A stretch of 64,000 bases of DNA. Source: Mucilaginibacter terrae (GTDB lineage: Bacteria; Bacteroidota; Bacteroidia; Sphingobacteriales; Sphingobacteriaceae). Positions within the stretch are counted from its first letter, which is position 1. Each line of letters begins with the position of its first letter. Shown here one piece after another: positions 52,455 to 61,712 of the stretch. A program made the translations under genes and the position numbers. The notes under the pieces were generated by a model. That model saw only the letters and a program-made list of their open reading frames with translations. It did not search any database and was not told the DNA's origin. The stretch lies in the NCBI RefSeq assembly GCF_031951985.1, contig NZ_JAVLVU010000001.1, positions 3,844,001-3,908,000 on the forward strand. Direction: 5' to 3'.

Positions 52455-52649
52455 ATGAAACCTTTCAAATCATTTGTAAATCAGAAGAAGCCTAAAAGAT
52501 CTTCCATCAATCCTTTTATTCGGTTGGTTGAGGACAAGAAACGGGTTAGCAAGGCGTTTTCTCAAAGATTATCACTAGGTACACTTGAGGATATTAAGTT
52601 CGTCAAATCTGTCAATGACAAAATTGAATTATTTGCTATTTCTATATAA
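52455..52649 (+). CDS. 64-aa basic protein downstream of the metallo-beta-lactamase
   Basis: Begins MKPFKSFVNQKKPKRSSINP, strongly basic in the first half, then SLGTLEDIKFVKSVNDKIEL. Starts 10 nt after the MBL stop and ends before a strong terminator, so it is co-transcribed. No family recognised. Could be a substrate or small regulatory subunit. Confidence 0.6.
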   Translation: MKPFKSFVNQKKPKRSSINPFIRLVEDKKRVSKAFSQRLSLGTLEDIKFVKSVNDKIELFAISI

Positions 52650-52660
52650 TATCTGTAAAA

Positions 52661-52690
52661 GAAAAGAGCAGGATGGATCCTGCTCTTTTC
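52661..52690. terminator. Bidirectional terminator
   Basis: Perfect hairpin GAAAAGAGCAGGAT / ATCCTGCTCTTTTC with a 2-nt centre. It ends both the MBL-side operon and the converging tra-side gene. Confidence 0.9.
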
Positions 52691-52693
52691 TTT

Positions 52694-53457
52694 TTAAACT
52701 TTTAGCTTACTTTTTTTGGCCGACTTTTTTTCCGGCAGCGCTTCCTTTTGCTGTTTGCCCTGTTGCTGGGTTTTTTCCGTTTTGACCGCAGGTGCGAGCA
52801 GTTCTTCGCGTTTCAGTTTTTTCATCTGCGGATCGTACAGGTCAATGGTCTTGAACTGGGATTGGCCGTGACATAATACTTCTGTTCCTTGCCGTCTTTT
52901 TCAACGGTGATCTGCTGGGCATTCCCTTTTTTCAAAGAGCGAAGCAGGTTTTCACGGCCTTCATCCGTTTTCATTTCCTTGATCCCTTTACCGGCCAGCA
53001 CTTCTTCCGGCTTATAACCGTAGTTTTCATTATAGGATCGGAATTTCTTGTTGCCGCCTTCTGTCAGGTTTTCATTATCCAGTTTTAACCAGGCGGTATA
53101 TTTCTCGCCTTCCTGGCTGAAAAGCTGCTTATGCACAGCGCGGCCTTCTATCAGGTTAAAAGCTTCTTTCGCCGTTACGCCATTTCCTTTATTAATATAG
53201 AACGACTGCTTGTTGTCTTCGCCTTTGTCATTCTTGATAGTGGCATCGTACTTATTGAAAAAATACATCTCCTGGTTTTCACCCGCTTTGAAGTGCAGGG
53301 TATAATCCGTTTTCTTCTGGTTGAACTCATGCGAAGTGTTCAATTTGAATTCCGGTGACTTAGCTTCAATTTGCTTTTCCAAATCGGTATTCAGCTTTTC
53401 GCCAAATCCAAGGTTCAGTAAGCTCTTTTTCAAAAATTCTACATTCTGCGTATTCAT
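52694..53457 (-). pseudogene. Conjugative-element protein (DUF3945/DUF4099-like) with a 1-nt frameshift
   Basis: The frame from 53457 (MNTQNVEFLKKSLLNLGFGE) encodes 211 aa, typical of a Bacteroidota element protein with repeated DUF3945-like parts (GYKPEEVLAGKGIKEMKTDEG). At ~52864 it slips: a CCC run where CCCC would be expected ends the protein early. In the next frame the reading continues with FKTIDLYDPQMKKLKREELL and a Lys/Gln-rich tail to a stop at 52694. Either a true mutation or a homopolymer error. Confidence 0.7.
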
Positions 53458-53516
53458 AACTTTTCCGATTATTGATTAATTGATCTATTGAGTATTAAGT
53501 GCGAAACGGGTTCTGT

Positions 53517-54638
53517 CTATAAGCTGGTCTTCTGCTGGTTGTCGCGCAACAGCAAAGGCGTTTCGTCCTGTAGCCGGACCTTGATCTTTTTGACCTTTTT
53601 GTTGAATAACCCTTTTGCCGCATTGATCCCGGATGTTGCAGCCTGTGCGCCAATTGATTGATCCATGGACAGGATCTGCATATTGGCCAGGGCGTTTTCG
53701 GCCCCTTCACCCGCAGCGCCGGCCAGTTCCGCTTCTGGTGCGGGTATGCCTGGCATACCGTCCATGCTGTAAACCGTCAGGTCAACGGGGATGATCTTAT
53801 CACCCAGGCGGATGTTCTTTACCTGTACCAGCAGGCGCTGGTTGGTAACCTGGCAAATACCGAACAACAGTTGTCCTTTAGGCATAACCTGTTTCCTTAG
53901 GGTAACGCTATCCGTTAATTTGATCCTTACGGCAGCGCCGTCCGCTACTTTTTGTTTGCCATCGATAGTCGCCGAAATAGCCTGAAAGGCATTTTCCGTT
54001 ACCGCTTTGCTGCTGCCGGAAACGGCCGTGCCGGGATTCTGTATGGCCTGGAGTTGGGAGAGCACCTTACTGATCTGCTGCATCTCCGGGTCTGCTGCCT
54101 TACCCTCGCCCGCAGCGTTCATCATCGAACGCAGTTTACGGATACTCCGGTCATCCTCTTCGCGGGCTACTGCATGTACCGGCGCGCTGGCCGGCTGCGT
54201 AGCGATCTGCCGGTTGATCTGGGCGATCTTCTGCTCGATCTGTGCCGATTGCAGATCCGCCTGGTTCGGTGCTGCCGGGTCAGCGATCCCGTTAGTGACA
54301 GATTGCGGCGATCTTTCGCCACCCATTTCGGCAAGGAAACTGCTGCTTACGATACTTCCCGAGGAGGAGTCTCTGGCCGCCTGCTGGTAAAGGGCCAGTT
54401 TGTCCTGCTTTTTCTCTTCCTTAAAACTGGCGTTGGGTAAGGTGGTGTTCAGCCCGGCAGGTGCGTTCCTCACCTCGTCCGGCTGGCCTTCCTTTTTACC
54501 GCCGCCCAATGCCCAGAAGGCAATGGTCATAAACGGCAGGATCAGAATGGGCAGGGCCAAATAAAATTTCCGTCTCTTTTTTTGCGCTTCAGGTAGCGCT
54601 GCCGCTGAGGGGCTGTCAATGATGATGTTCATGTTCAT
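53517..54638 (-). CDS. traM: Conjugative transposon protein TraM (VirB10-like)
   Basis: 373 aa. One N-terminal membrane segment (FYLALPILILPFMTIAFWAL), a long Ala/Gln-rich periplasmic linker, then a C-terminal VirB10-like beta domain (VRIKLTDSVTLRKQVMPKGQLLFG...). It spans the periplasm as part of the type IV secretion core. TraN and later tra genes, which should follow, are missing. Confidence 0.88.
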   Translation of the reverse strand: MNMNIIIDSPSAAALPEAQKKRRKFYLALPILILPFMTIAFWALGGGKKEGQPDEVRNAPAGLNTTLPNASFKEEKKQDKLALYQQAARDSSSGSIVSSSFLAEMGGERSPQSVTNGIADPAAPNQADLQSAQIEQKIAQINRQIATQPASAPVHAVAREEDDRSIRKLRSMMNAAGEGKAADPEMQQISKVLSQLQAIQNPGTAVSGSSKAVTENAFQAISATIDGKQKVADGAAVRIKLTDSVTLRKQVMPKGQLLFGICQVTNQRLLVQVKNIRLGDKIIPVDLTVYSMDGMPGIPAPEAELAGAAGEGAENALANMQILSMDQSIGAQAATSGINAAKGLFNKKVKKIKVRLQDETPLLLRDNQQKTSL

Positions 54639-54964
54639 TGTTTTTTAGTTAATGAATCGGTTACTTGCTCTTGGATAAGGTGGGGAACCGCCGGCGAGGG
54701 CTGCCCGATAGCGGCCGGACGATAGGCTGTGATTTTAACGTGGGCCATCGTGCGGAACTTTAAGGAAGTCACACCGATCAGCAGGCTGATGAGCGCTACA
54801 AACGCCCAAAAGCAGCGGAGCTGTATCTTCCTGGGGAATTGATTAAAGCGATCGTTCAGCCACAGCGCGATGCGCCGCATCGAACGGATGAGAAATCCGG
54901 CGATCCAATGTGCCAGTCGGTCACGGGCTTCCCGGCTTTTGGGTGAATGTTTACTGAACAGCAT
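54635..54964 (-). CDS. traL: Conjugative transposon protein TraL-like
   Basis: 109 aa with one central membrane segment (RCFWAFVALISLLIGVTSL) and a basic N-terminus. Overlaps traM by 4 nt and traK by 14 nt, the standard tra order in Bacteroidota elements. Role in the channel is not well defined. Confidence 0.78.
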   Translation of the reverse strand: MLFSKHSPKSREARDRLAHWIAGFLIRSMRRIALWLNDRFNQFPRKIQLRCFWAFVALISLLIGVTSLKFRTMAHVKITAYRPAAIGQPSPAVPHLIQEQVTDSLTKKQ

Positions 54965-55589
54965 AACTGTTGGTGTTGGCGTTAAGTGTGGTGTCTTTGT
55001 TAACCAGGGTTTCCCAGCGTTGGATCAGGAATCCATGCGGGTTATTATCCGACCTCGCGACATCGCGCAGGTAACCCTGCGTTACCAGCAGCCGGTTAAC
55101 GGTAGAAGAGGATCGGATCAGCCGTTCCCGTGCATAACATTTGAAATAGTACGGGTGCTGGTTCAGGTCAAGTGAAATACTGTCTATTTCGATCTGCTGG
55201 CTGATGTTTCCGGAGATCAGGTTGTTGTAATAGCTTTTTTCCTTAAGATTGTTATACTGATTCCGCGCACTTTCATCTGCCAGATACAGGGCTCTGCCCA
55301 TATTCGCGCTGATGACTTTTTCATCCGGGTCAAGCGTAAAAAAATAATGGTGAAACATGCTGATGTGGTCTCGGGCCTCGACGGGAACATTGTCTTTTCT
55401 TTCCGCAGAAACGGCTTCCATGGCCTTTCCATTGGCCAGGATATAAATATGCTTGCCTGCATTGTTGGAACTTTCATAGCTTTTATACAGGGCAAAGCAA
55501 GAGATCAGGGTACAGGCTGCGATCAGTACGAGGCTGAATGCTTTAATATGCCGGAAGGCGGTGTCGATATTTTTGAGGTGCGTGAACAT
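54951..55589 (-). CDS. traK: Conjugative transposon protein TraK (VirB8-like)
   Basis: 212 aa. Short cytosolic start, membrane segment FSLVLIAACTLISCFALYKS, then a periplasmic domain with the Bacteroidota TraK hallmarks (VEARDHISMFHHYFFTLDPDEKVI, QIEIDSISLDLNQHPYYFKCYA). Inner-membrane scaffold of the secretion channel. Confidence 0.9.
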   Translation of the reverse strand: MFTHLKNIDTAFRHIKAFSLVLIAACTLISCFALYKSYESSNNAGKHIYILANGKAMEAVSAERKDNVPVEARDHISMFHHYFFTLDPDEKVISANMGRALYLADESARNQYNNLKEKSYYNNLISGNISQQIEIDSISLDLNQHPYYFKCYARERLIRSSSTVNRLLVTQGYLRDVARSDNNPHGFLIQRWETLVNKDTTLNANTNSYAVQ

Positions 55590-55615
55590 ATGCGTAGAAA
55601 TTAAAGGTGAATAAA

Positions 55616-56818
55616 TCAGTTACCGGTAAGTTTCTTCTTCTGATAGTCATCGGCAGTTTGTCCGCTTCCTGACGCTTTTCCGTGATAACCTTCCATAAAT
55701 TTTGCGGGGGCATTGAACAGGTTTTTAGCGCCGTTCATGGCCCGGCTGCTTACAGCGGTCCCGCCGGCTACAACCGTGTTGCTGGAAGAACTGACCAGGG
55801 TGTTTACTTTGCTTAAAAGGCCGTTCATGCCGCCTGCATTGACGATGTACCCCGCGACACTGGGAACGGTAAAATAGCCGATGGTGCCGATGATCAGGAA
55901 GACAAGGTATGCGGTATCGGTGGAGCTGAAGAAGGTATCGCCGGATTGCTGCACCTGGCCGATATCGATCCTGAGCATGTTTTCCTGAACTTTGCCGATG
56001 ATCGCCCCAAAAATATTGGCGACGGGGAGCCAGAGGAATACGTTGAGGTACTTGGCAAGCCAGACGGTAAGCGTATGCTGGAAGCCGTCGAAAACCGCCA
56101 GCCCGAAAACGATGGGCCCTAGGATCGCCAGTACGATGAGATAAAAGGTACGGATGGTGTTGATGCATAGTGAAGCTGCTTCATAGGTTACCTGCAAAAC
56201 TTCGGACATCCATTTTTTGACCGTGTTGCGAAACTGGTAGCTGGCCTTGGCCATCGCGAATTTCATATCGTTGCCGATACCTTCGAAAACGCCTTCTTTG
56301 TCTCCATTTTCATCTTGCGGATGAGTATATTTATACCATTTGTCCCGGTCCCCCTGCCCGTCGTCACCTTCATACATCTGCCAGGTGCTGGTTTGCTTGA
56401 CGGCATCCTCCTTGGCTTTCAACAGCCGTGCTATGGCCGCATCGGAGTCTTTGACCATCCCTGCGGTAGCGGTAACAGTCGGTTTCATGATGCCGTTGAT
56501 CACGGTGATCACTACCGGGAACATCATAATGGCCATACCAAGGGCGAACGGCCGGAGCAGGGGATAAAAGTCAATGGCTTCAGCATTGGCGATCTGACGC
56601 CAGACCCTCGCCGCGATATACCACAGCGCGCCAAAGCCCGCGATAGCACGTCCAACGCCGATAAGCTGACCGAACATGGGTAACATGTCCTCATACACGG
56701 TGTCCAGCGTTCCCTGCAACCCGTGAATATCACCGGCAAGCCCCTGCGCGTAGCTCAGTGATGGCATCATTGCGGCCATAATGACCAGGATGCCGCTTGT
56801 AACGATATACTTTTTCAT
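55616..56818 (-). CDS. traJ: Conjugative transposon protein TraJ (polytopic, VirB6-like)
   Basis: 400 aa with a signal-like first segment and about six further membrane spans. Typical TraJ start region GQLIGVGRAIAGFGALWYIAARVWRQIANAE and PFALGMAIMMFPVVITVINGIM. Central channel component in the inner membrane. Starts 7 nt after the preceding traI-like stop. Confidence 0.9.
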   Translation of the reverse strand: MKKYIVTSGILVIMAAMMPSLSYAQGLAGDIHGLQGTLDTVYEDMLPMFGQLIGVGRAIAGFGALWYIAARVWRQIANAEAIDFYPLLRPFALGMAIMMFPVVITVINGIMKPTVTATAGMVKDSDAAIARLLKAKEDAVKQTSTWQMYEGDDGQGDRDKWYKYTHPQDENGDKEGVFEGIGNDMKFAMAKASYQFRNTVKKWMSEVLQVTYEAASLCINTIRTFYLIVLAILGPIVFGLAVFDGFQHTLTVWLAKYLNVFLWLPVANIFGAIIGKVQENMLRIDIGQVQQSGDTFFSSTDTAYLVFLIIGTIGYFTVPSVAGYIVNAGGMNGLLSKVNTLVSSSSNTVVAGGTAVSSRAMNGAKNLFNAPAKFMEGYHGKASGSGQTADDYQKKKLTGN

Positions 56819-56825
56819 AGCATTT

Positions 56826-57473
56826 TCAATTAGTTAAACCGTAAAGGCGTTTCAGTTGACGGGTATTTTCGAGATCCCGGGTACGCCTGAGCGACAGGAT
56901 GATTCCCTGCCTGTTAAAGGACCGCAGAAAGTTCAGCTTATCAGTTGTTCCACTGTAAATGCGGTCGATGGCCTGCAGGCGTTCCGCATCTGACATGCGG
57001 AGTTTACCGGCAGAGGTCACCTGTATCAGCTCCTCGATCCCCTGTAAACTTTCCCCGATCAGCTTTTGATAGACATTAGAAAGGTAACCCAGTTCCGCGG
57101 CTGAAAAAGTTCCGCTCTGCCGGAAACGACCTGTCGCACTTTTGTATTCTTTGATGAGGCTGGTCTGCATGGAAATAATCTCCGGGATCCTTTGGTAATT
57201 CCTGACGGCCGGACTCACTGCTAAAAGCCCGCTCAGGTAAATATCATGCAGGTCGAAATTGCCCTTGCTAAGGTTAGAAATCATCCCATAGCCCTGCTGG
57301 TACACCTGGTAGCCGGTTTTCATATCAGAAAGGATACTTTTAAGCTGGGTGAGCTTCTCGATGTTGAGCAGGAGCTGCTGCATTTCTGTCCCCTGGGCGT
57401 AGCCTTTCACAGAGCCCATCCCGACCAATATGCTGAGCGTAACGATAATGACTTTGCTTTTCATGTTTTTCAT
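56826..57473 (-). CDS. TraI-like conjugation protein, copy 1
   Basis: 215 aa from the ATG at 57473 (an ATG at 57464 is equally likely). Signal peptide (VTLSILVGMGSVKGYAQ), then helical VirB5-like body: LKSILSDMKTGYQVYQQGYGMI ... KLIGESLQGIEELIQVTSAGKLRMSDAERLQAIDRIY. Periplasmic or pilus-associated. Three related traI-like genes lie in tandem here. Confidence 0.82.
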   Translation of the reverse strand: MKNMKSKVIIVTLSILVGMGSVKGYAQGTEMQQLLLNIEKLTQLKSILSDMKTGYQVYQQGYGMISNLSKGNFDLHDIYLSGLLAVSPAVRNYQRIPEIISMQTSLIKEYKSATGRFRQSGTFSAAELGYLSNVYQKLIGESLQGIEELIQVTSAGKLRMSDAERLQAIDRIYSGTTDKLNFLRSFNRQGIILSLRRTRDLENTRQLKRLYGLTN

Positions 57474-57483
57474 TTTTCCGGGT

Positions 57484-58176
57484 TTATTGGATGCCGCGCA
57501 TCGACCTGCCGGCCTTTGCATCTTTTTCTTGTTGCTTGCGCCCTTTTATGAGGCTCACCACCTGCACTACGAAAGCCGAACTGAACCGGTAGTTTTCCGT
57601 CATCGCCGCATGCACCTGGTTAAGCTGTTCAATTCTTTCCCGGTCACCGGCTTTGAGCTTGCCATTGCTAATGACCCGGTCCAGGTCCTGGAGTTGGAGT
57701 TCACAGTCATGTAACACCGCCCCTCTGACCTTTCCAAGGTATTGTATCTCTGCTGGGGATAGCCCCTCCGGTCGTTCCAATGGCCCGAACAGCTGTTCGA
57801 TATCCGCCTGTCGACGGATGATCTCCCGGATCTGCGGGTCGTCCCTGACGGCCGGTCCTGCCTGAAGGAGTCGATCGTAATAAACGGAATGGCTCCCGTA
57901 CTCATCTTTGAGGTAACTGCTCACGGTGCCTAACCCGTTTTGGGCCACCGAATAGCCTTTTTGGAGATAGTCGCTGTATACCCGAAGGGCAGCGAGCTGC
58001 TCCAGCAGGTATTTTTTCTGTGTCTTTTTCTGCGAGAACCATTCAGAAAAGGTTTGGCCATGCACCACGGTGCTCATCCCGGAGGCAATGGCCGTAACGA
58101 AGGCATAGAGTAACAGTTTTTTGGTATGCTTGCCGATCTGACCGGCTTCGTACCATGCGGTGCTAACGGATGCCAT
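57484..58176 (-). CDS. TraI-like conjugation protein, copy 2
   Basis: 230 aa. N-terminal hydrophobic segment (KLLLYAFVTAIASGMSTVVHGQ) and the same helical plan as copy 1: LAALRVYSDYLQKGYSVAQNGL ... CELQLQDLDRVISNGKLKAGDRERIEQLNQVH. Clear but distant paralog of copies 1 and 3. Overlaps copy 3 by 14 nt. Confidence 0.8.
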   Translation of the reverse strand: MASVSTAWYEAGQIGKHTKKLLLYAFVTAIASGMSTVVHGQTFSEWFSQKKTQKKYLLEQLAALRVYSDYLQKGYSVAQNGLGTVSSYLKDEYGSHSVYYDRLLQAGPAVRDDPQIREIIRRQADIEQLFGPLERPEGLSPAEIQYLGKVRGAVLHDCELQLQDLDRVISNGKLKAGDRERIEQLNQVHAAMTENYRFSSAFVVQVVSLIKGRKQQEKDAKAGRSMRGIQ

Positions 58177-58639
58177 AAAGCGCTTTGATTTGGTTCACAT
58201 CACCCTGTTGCTTACCTCTTTCGAGCGTGAGCATCAGGTTTTGGTTATTGAATTGTTTGAGATCGGTGAAATTTTCCTCCAGCCGGTTTCCTGCCGCGTT
58301 GATCAGTTCGAGCCGCTGTTCGTCCGTCATCTGGGTTTTGAAGCTATTGATCACCAGCATGATCTGGTCAAGGTTCGCGACACTGGATTCCAAAATGCCC
58401 GAATAGACTTCCTGCATGTGACCGAGCTCGTCCGCGCTGAAATGTTTGTCGGAATTGAAAAGCCCCCAGGCCTTTTGATATTCGCCCACCAGTTGCGCCT
58501 GACGGATAGTAAGGTCCTTGATCCGCTGGTAATAACTGATCACCGATTTGATCTTCCAGAGTTCATCATAATAGTTACCATATAGCTTTCGCTGCTTGTC
58601 CGTCCATTCGGAGATCTCCGTTAACCGGAGCTTCGACAA
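58163..58639 (-). pseudogene. TraI-like conjugation protein, copy 3, 5'-truncated
   Basis: 158 aa from a TTG at 58639; no ATG and no signal peptide. The body KQRKLYGNYYDELWKIKSVISYY ... MTDEQRLELINAAGNRLEENF matches the traI plan but lacks ~60 N-terminal residues that copies 1 and 2 have. The frame stays open a little further upstream with unrelated residues and then stops. It marks where the tra cluster was cut; traG (VirB4) should lie upstream and is absent. Confidence 0.75.
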
Positions 58640-59420
58640 TAAGTCTTGCCAAAAGGTTTTTACTGAGCCACAAAAATCACCTCTGTTTTTGCTATAAAAC
58701 TGAAGTCAGCCTTTAGGAAAGATTCTAAAACTGCTGGAAAATGCGTTGCAAACCTGTCTTTGAAGGTGGGATATAGATCTATAGATAACTTACATTACGG
58801 ATTTGTCCGATTAAAAAAAAATAGGAAATTTACAAAAAGATTCTATCGTGAAAATAATTGTACAAAGCAGAGAGATCGTCCCGGACGGTCTCCAATGAGG
58901 TCAGCTTCCGGTCTCTCCTTGATTCGTAATCAAAACCATATTCCAGGAATTTATCGGCAGCTAAGAAATGCTTATTCTGTTCTATTTCTGAAGATTATAA
59001 ATTAAGAACCCTAAATGAAGGCGTACACCGTTGCGGTTCATGCTTATAATTCATCTGCTATCGATGATATAATCTTGATACATTTGATTATTATAATTTT
59101 CACACTATTGATTTTTATAATAATAGCACGGATACTCCAGTTGGAAACTTTGTTCAGGACCTATAATGCATAAACAAATGGCAACACCAACGGAGAAAAT
59201 TAGCAGATGCATACTACCTGACTGTAGTCAGCTTAGTTTTTAGGTTTGGCAAAACGATCCGGACATTATCCTGCATCATCTACAGATTAAACATAAAGAA
59301 ATTTGCAACAAGGTGATATGGTAATAACAAGGCGATTGCGCAAATCGCCACTTGCACAATAGCTGCATTACTTTTTGTTTGTGCAAGCGATACCTGCACA
59401 AAGTGGTCTCCACCTCTCTA
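58640..59420. other. Gene-free region next to the truncated tra cluster
   Basis: 781 bp, AT-rich, with no credible coding frame. It contains small inverted repeats CTGACTgtAGTCAG (59218-59231) and CTTGCACAA/TTGTGCAAG (59351-59387), the latter just past the DUF1016 stop. Probably debris from the deletion that removed upstream tra genes. Confidence 0.6.
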
Positions 59421-60467
59421 TTACTCCAACTGCTTTTTCAGTGCATCTTTACTTGGTAAAACAGCCTTATATTCTTTCGAGAAGATTTGTTTGTTATTCT
59501 CAGGCAATGTAAACTCTATCACCGTGCGATTTTCTTCTTTGCAGAGAATGATGCCAATCGTGGGATTCTCTTCCGATAGCTTAACTTTCCGATCGTAATA
59601 GTTGACATACATTTGCATCTGTCCTATATCCTGATGGGTAAGCTTTCCTATTTTTAGATCAAACAGCACAAAACATTTAAGAAGTCTATTGTAAAATACC
59701 AGATCAACAAAGAAGCTATCTCCTTCGAATGTGAATCGTCTTTGTCTTCCCTCAAATAAAAACCCTTTACCCAGTTCGAGCATAAAATGCTCTAGTTTGT
59801 CTATGATTGCGGTTTCAAGATCACTTTCCGAATATTTGGCATCTTCTCTTAGCCCTAAAAATTCCAAAACATAGTGGCTTTTTAGTGCATCCGAAGGCTT
59901 TTGAATGACCTGACCTTTCTCGGCCAGTTCCTTTATACCCTTTTTATCTTTGCTCAGAGCTAGGCGCTCAAATAACGCAGAGTTATATTGTCTTTGTAAT
60001 TCTCTTACTGACCAATTGCCCTGAGCTGCTTCGATTTCATAAAATTGCCGTTCGTCTTCGTCCTTGATTTTAAGTAACTGTATATAGTGTGTCCAGCTTA
60101 AATGAAACGGATTTTCTAAAATCCCAATCAGTGATTGGGGTTTTGTATCCTTCATGGTTTTCCCAATCGGTGATTGGGGAAACCTATCCTGATAAGTTAA
60201 ATAAAAGCTACGCATATATTCCAGGTTGGACACGGAATATCCCTTGCCAAACTCGTTGTTTAATTCGCTGCTTAAACGTGCAATTGTCTCTTTTGCATAA
60301 TCGGCACGTCGTTTTCCAAGTTGTTCGTCTTCGACAATCATTCTGCCTATTTGGAAATAGGCGAGTACCATCGCTTGGTTAACGTTACGGACTATATGGA
60401 GCTGAGTTTCTGTAATTACAGCTTTTATATTTTCAAAGAGTCGAAACGGAGATTGATTTAAGCTCAT
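59421..60467 (-). CDS. PDDEXK nuclease domain protein (DUF1016/YhcG family)
   Basis: 348 aa from the ATG at 60467 (MSLNQSPFRLFENIKAVITE). N-terminal DUF1016 part (VLAYFQIGRMIVEDEQLGK..AKETIARLSSELNNEFGKGYS) and C-terminal nuclease fold with FFVDLVFYNRLLKCFVLFDLKIG, which holds the D...DLK catalytic pair. Common on mobile elements and suspected in defence or recombination. Confidence 0.88.
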   Translation of the reverse strand: MSLNQSPFRLFENIKAVITETQLHIVRNVNQAMVLAYFQIGRMIVEDEQLGKRRADYAKETIARLSSELNNEFGKGYSVSNLEYMRSFYLTYQDRFPQSPIGKTMKDTKPQSLIGILENPFHLSWTHYIQLLKIKDEDERQFYEIEAAQGNWSVRELQRQYNSALFERLALSKDKKGIKELAEKGQVIQKPSDALKSHYVLEFLGLREDAKYSESDLETAIIDKLEHFMLELGKGFLFEGRQRRFTFEGDSFFVDLVFYNRLLKCFVLFDLKIGKLTHQDIGQMQMYVNYYDRKVKLSEENPTIGIILCKEENRTVIEFTLPENNKQIFSKEYKAVLPSKDALKKQLE

Positions 60468-60501
60468 AATATAATTTTGTATAATCAGCAATGGCACTTA
60501 A

Positions 60502-60819
60502 CTAACGCTGCCTGATTCGTTCTTGCCGTTTCCCTTTTGTTTTCGGTTCCTCAAAATTCATGAGCATATCTGCCATCTCTTTTTTGGTCTCACTTTGAAA
60601 GCCAGCCCAGTAATTTTGGGTGGTTGCAAGCGTAGTATGCCCTAAAGCCTCCTGTGCAAATTCCATCCCTTGCTTTCTGGTAACCTGAGTAGTAAAGGAA
60701 TGTCTGGCCTCCATGGTCCCCTTTATATCCATACCATTATTATTCGCCAGTTTTTTCATATGTTGATTGATAAAGCGGACAAAGTTTTGATTGACACGGT
60801 GACGCTCCTTAGCTGTATA
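60502..60819 (-). pseudogene. Tyrosine recombinase (integrase) C-terminal remnant
   Basis: From the ATG at 60759 the product is 85 aa. Open frame continues upstream to a stop at 60820-60822 with matching residues (YTAKERHRVNQNFVRFINQH). It keeps the catalytic ARHSFTT and GHTTLATTQNYWAGF (nucleophile Tyr) but lacks the first Arg and the whole N-terminal half. It is cut exactly where the IS21 element begins, so insertion or an associated deletion removed the rest. Confidence 0.82.
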
Positions 60820-60935
60820 TTATGGAGATGTTGACCACCTTGTTCCAGGCCAAACTGACCAGGCAATTTGCTGACATGAGATGTGCAGCGGGTGCTTAAG
60901 AAGCGTTGTCAAAAATAGGTATTTAAAAGTTATTT

Positions 60936-61685
60936 TTATTCAAGGTTGTTTGCCGTTATTGGTGTACGCTTTCTTCTCATCGATTCTCCTTTCAATTCTA
61001 TCCGGTGTGCATCGTGAACGATCCGGTCCAGGATAGCATCAGCAATTGTCTTTTCACCAATCACTTCAAACCACTTGCTTACCGGCAGCTGAGAGGTAAT
61101 GATCAGCGAGGTCTTACCGTGCCGGTCCTCGATGATCTCCAGCAGGGCGGCCCTGCTCTGGGCATCAAAAGGCTGTATCCCAAAGTCGTCCAGTATAAGC
61201 AGTTGTGTCCTTTCCAGTTTAGCGATCTCCTTGATATACGAGCCATCAGCCTTAGCCATTTTGAGTTTGGCAAACAGCTTGGGCGTGCTGGCATAGAACA
61301 CCCGGTAGCCCTGGATACAGGCCTGATGGCCAATAGCTGAAGCCACGTAGCTTTTGCCGATACCGGTGCTGCCAGTGACCAGGATGTTTTCAAAGCGGTC
61401 AATGAACGTACATTCGGCCAAGCGCATGATCTGGTTGCGGTCGATACTTCGTTCAGCATGGTAGTGAACGTCCTCTATAGCGGCTTTATAGCGGAACTTG
61501 GCATATAGGATCGTGCGCTCAATGCGCCTGTTCTGGCGGTCGTCCCATTCGGCATCTACCAGGTGGCCCAGCAGTTCATCTGCTGTATAATCATTCGTTT
61601 TACCGGTTTCCACGCTGCTTTTGAAAGCATGGAACATGCCGAAGAACTTCATCTTCCGCAGTTTGTCTAAGGTGTCTTGATTCAT
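60936..61685 (-). CDS. istB: IS21-family helper ATPase IstB
   Basis: 249 aa AAA+ ATPase. Walker A VTGSTGIGKSYVASAIGHQ near residue 105, Walker B LLILDDFGIQPF near residue 165, and sensor ITSQLPVSKWFEVIGEKTIADAILDR. It assists the IstA transposase in target selection. It starts 27 nt after istA stops. Confidence 0.95.
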   Translation of the reverse strand: MNQDTLDKLRKMKFFGMFHAFKSSVETGKTNDYTADELLGHLVDAEWDDRQNRRIERTILYAKFRYKAAIEDVHYHAERSIDRNQIMRLAECTFIDRFENILVTGSTGIGKSYVASAIGHQACIQGYRVFYASTPKLFAKLKMAKADGSYIKEIAKLERTQLLILDDFGIQPFDAQSRAALLEIIEDRHGKTSLIITSQLPVSKWFEVIGEKTIADAILDRIVHDAHRIELKGESMRRKRTPITANNLE

Positions 61686-61712
61686 GTTGTTATAGTTGTT
61701 TGTTATTAATGC

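Noticed and set aside
53952-54440. 162-codon plus-strand frame opposite traM
   Set aside because: Arises from the Ala/Gln-rich linker of traM; not a separate gene.
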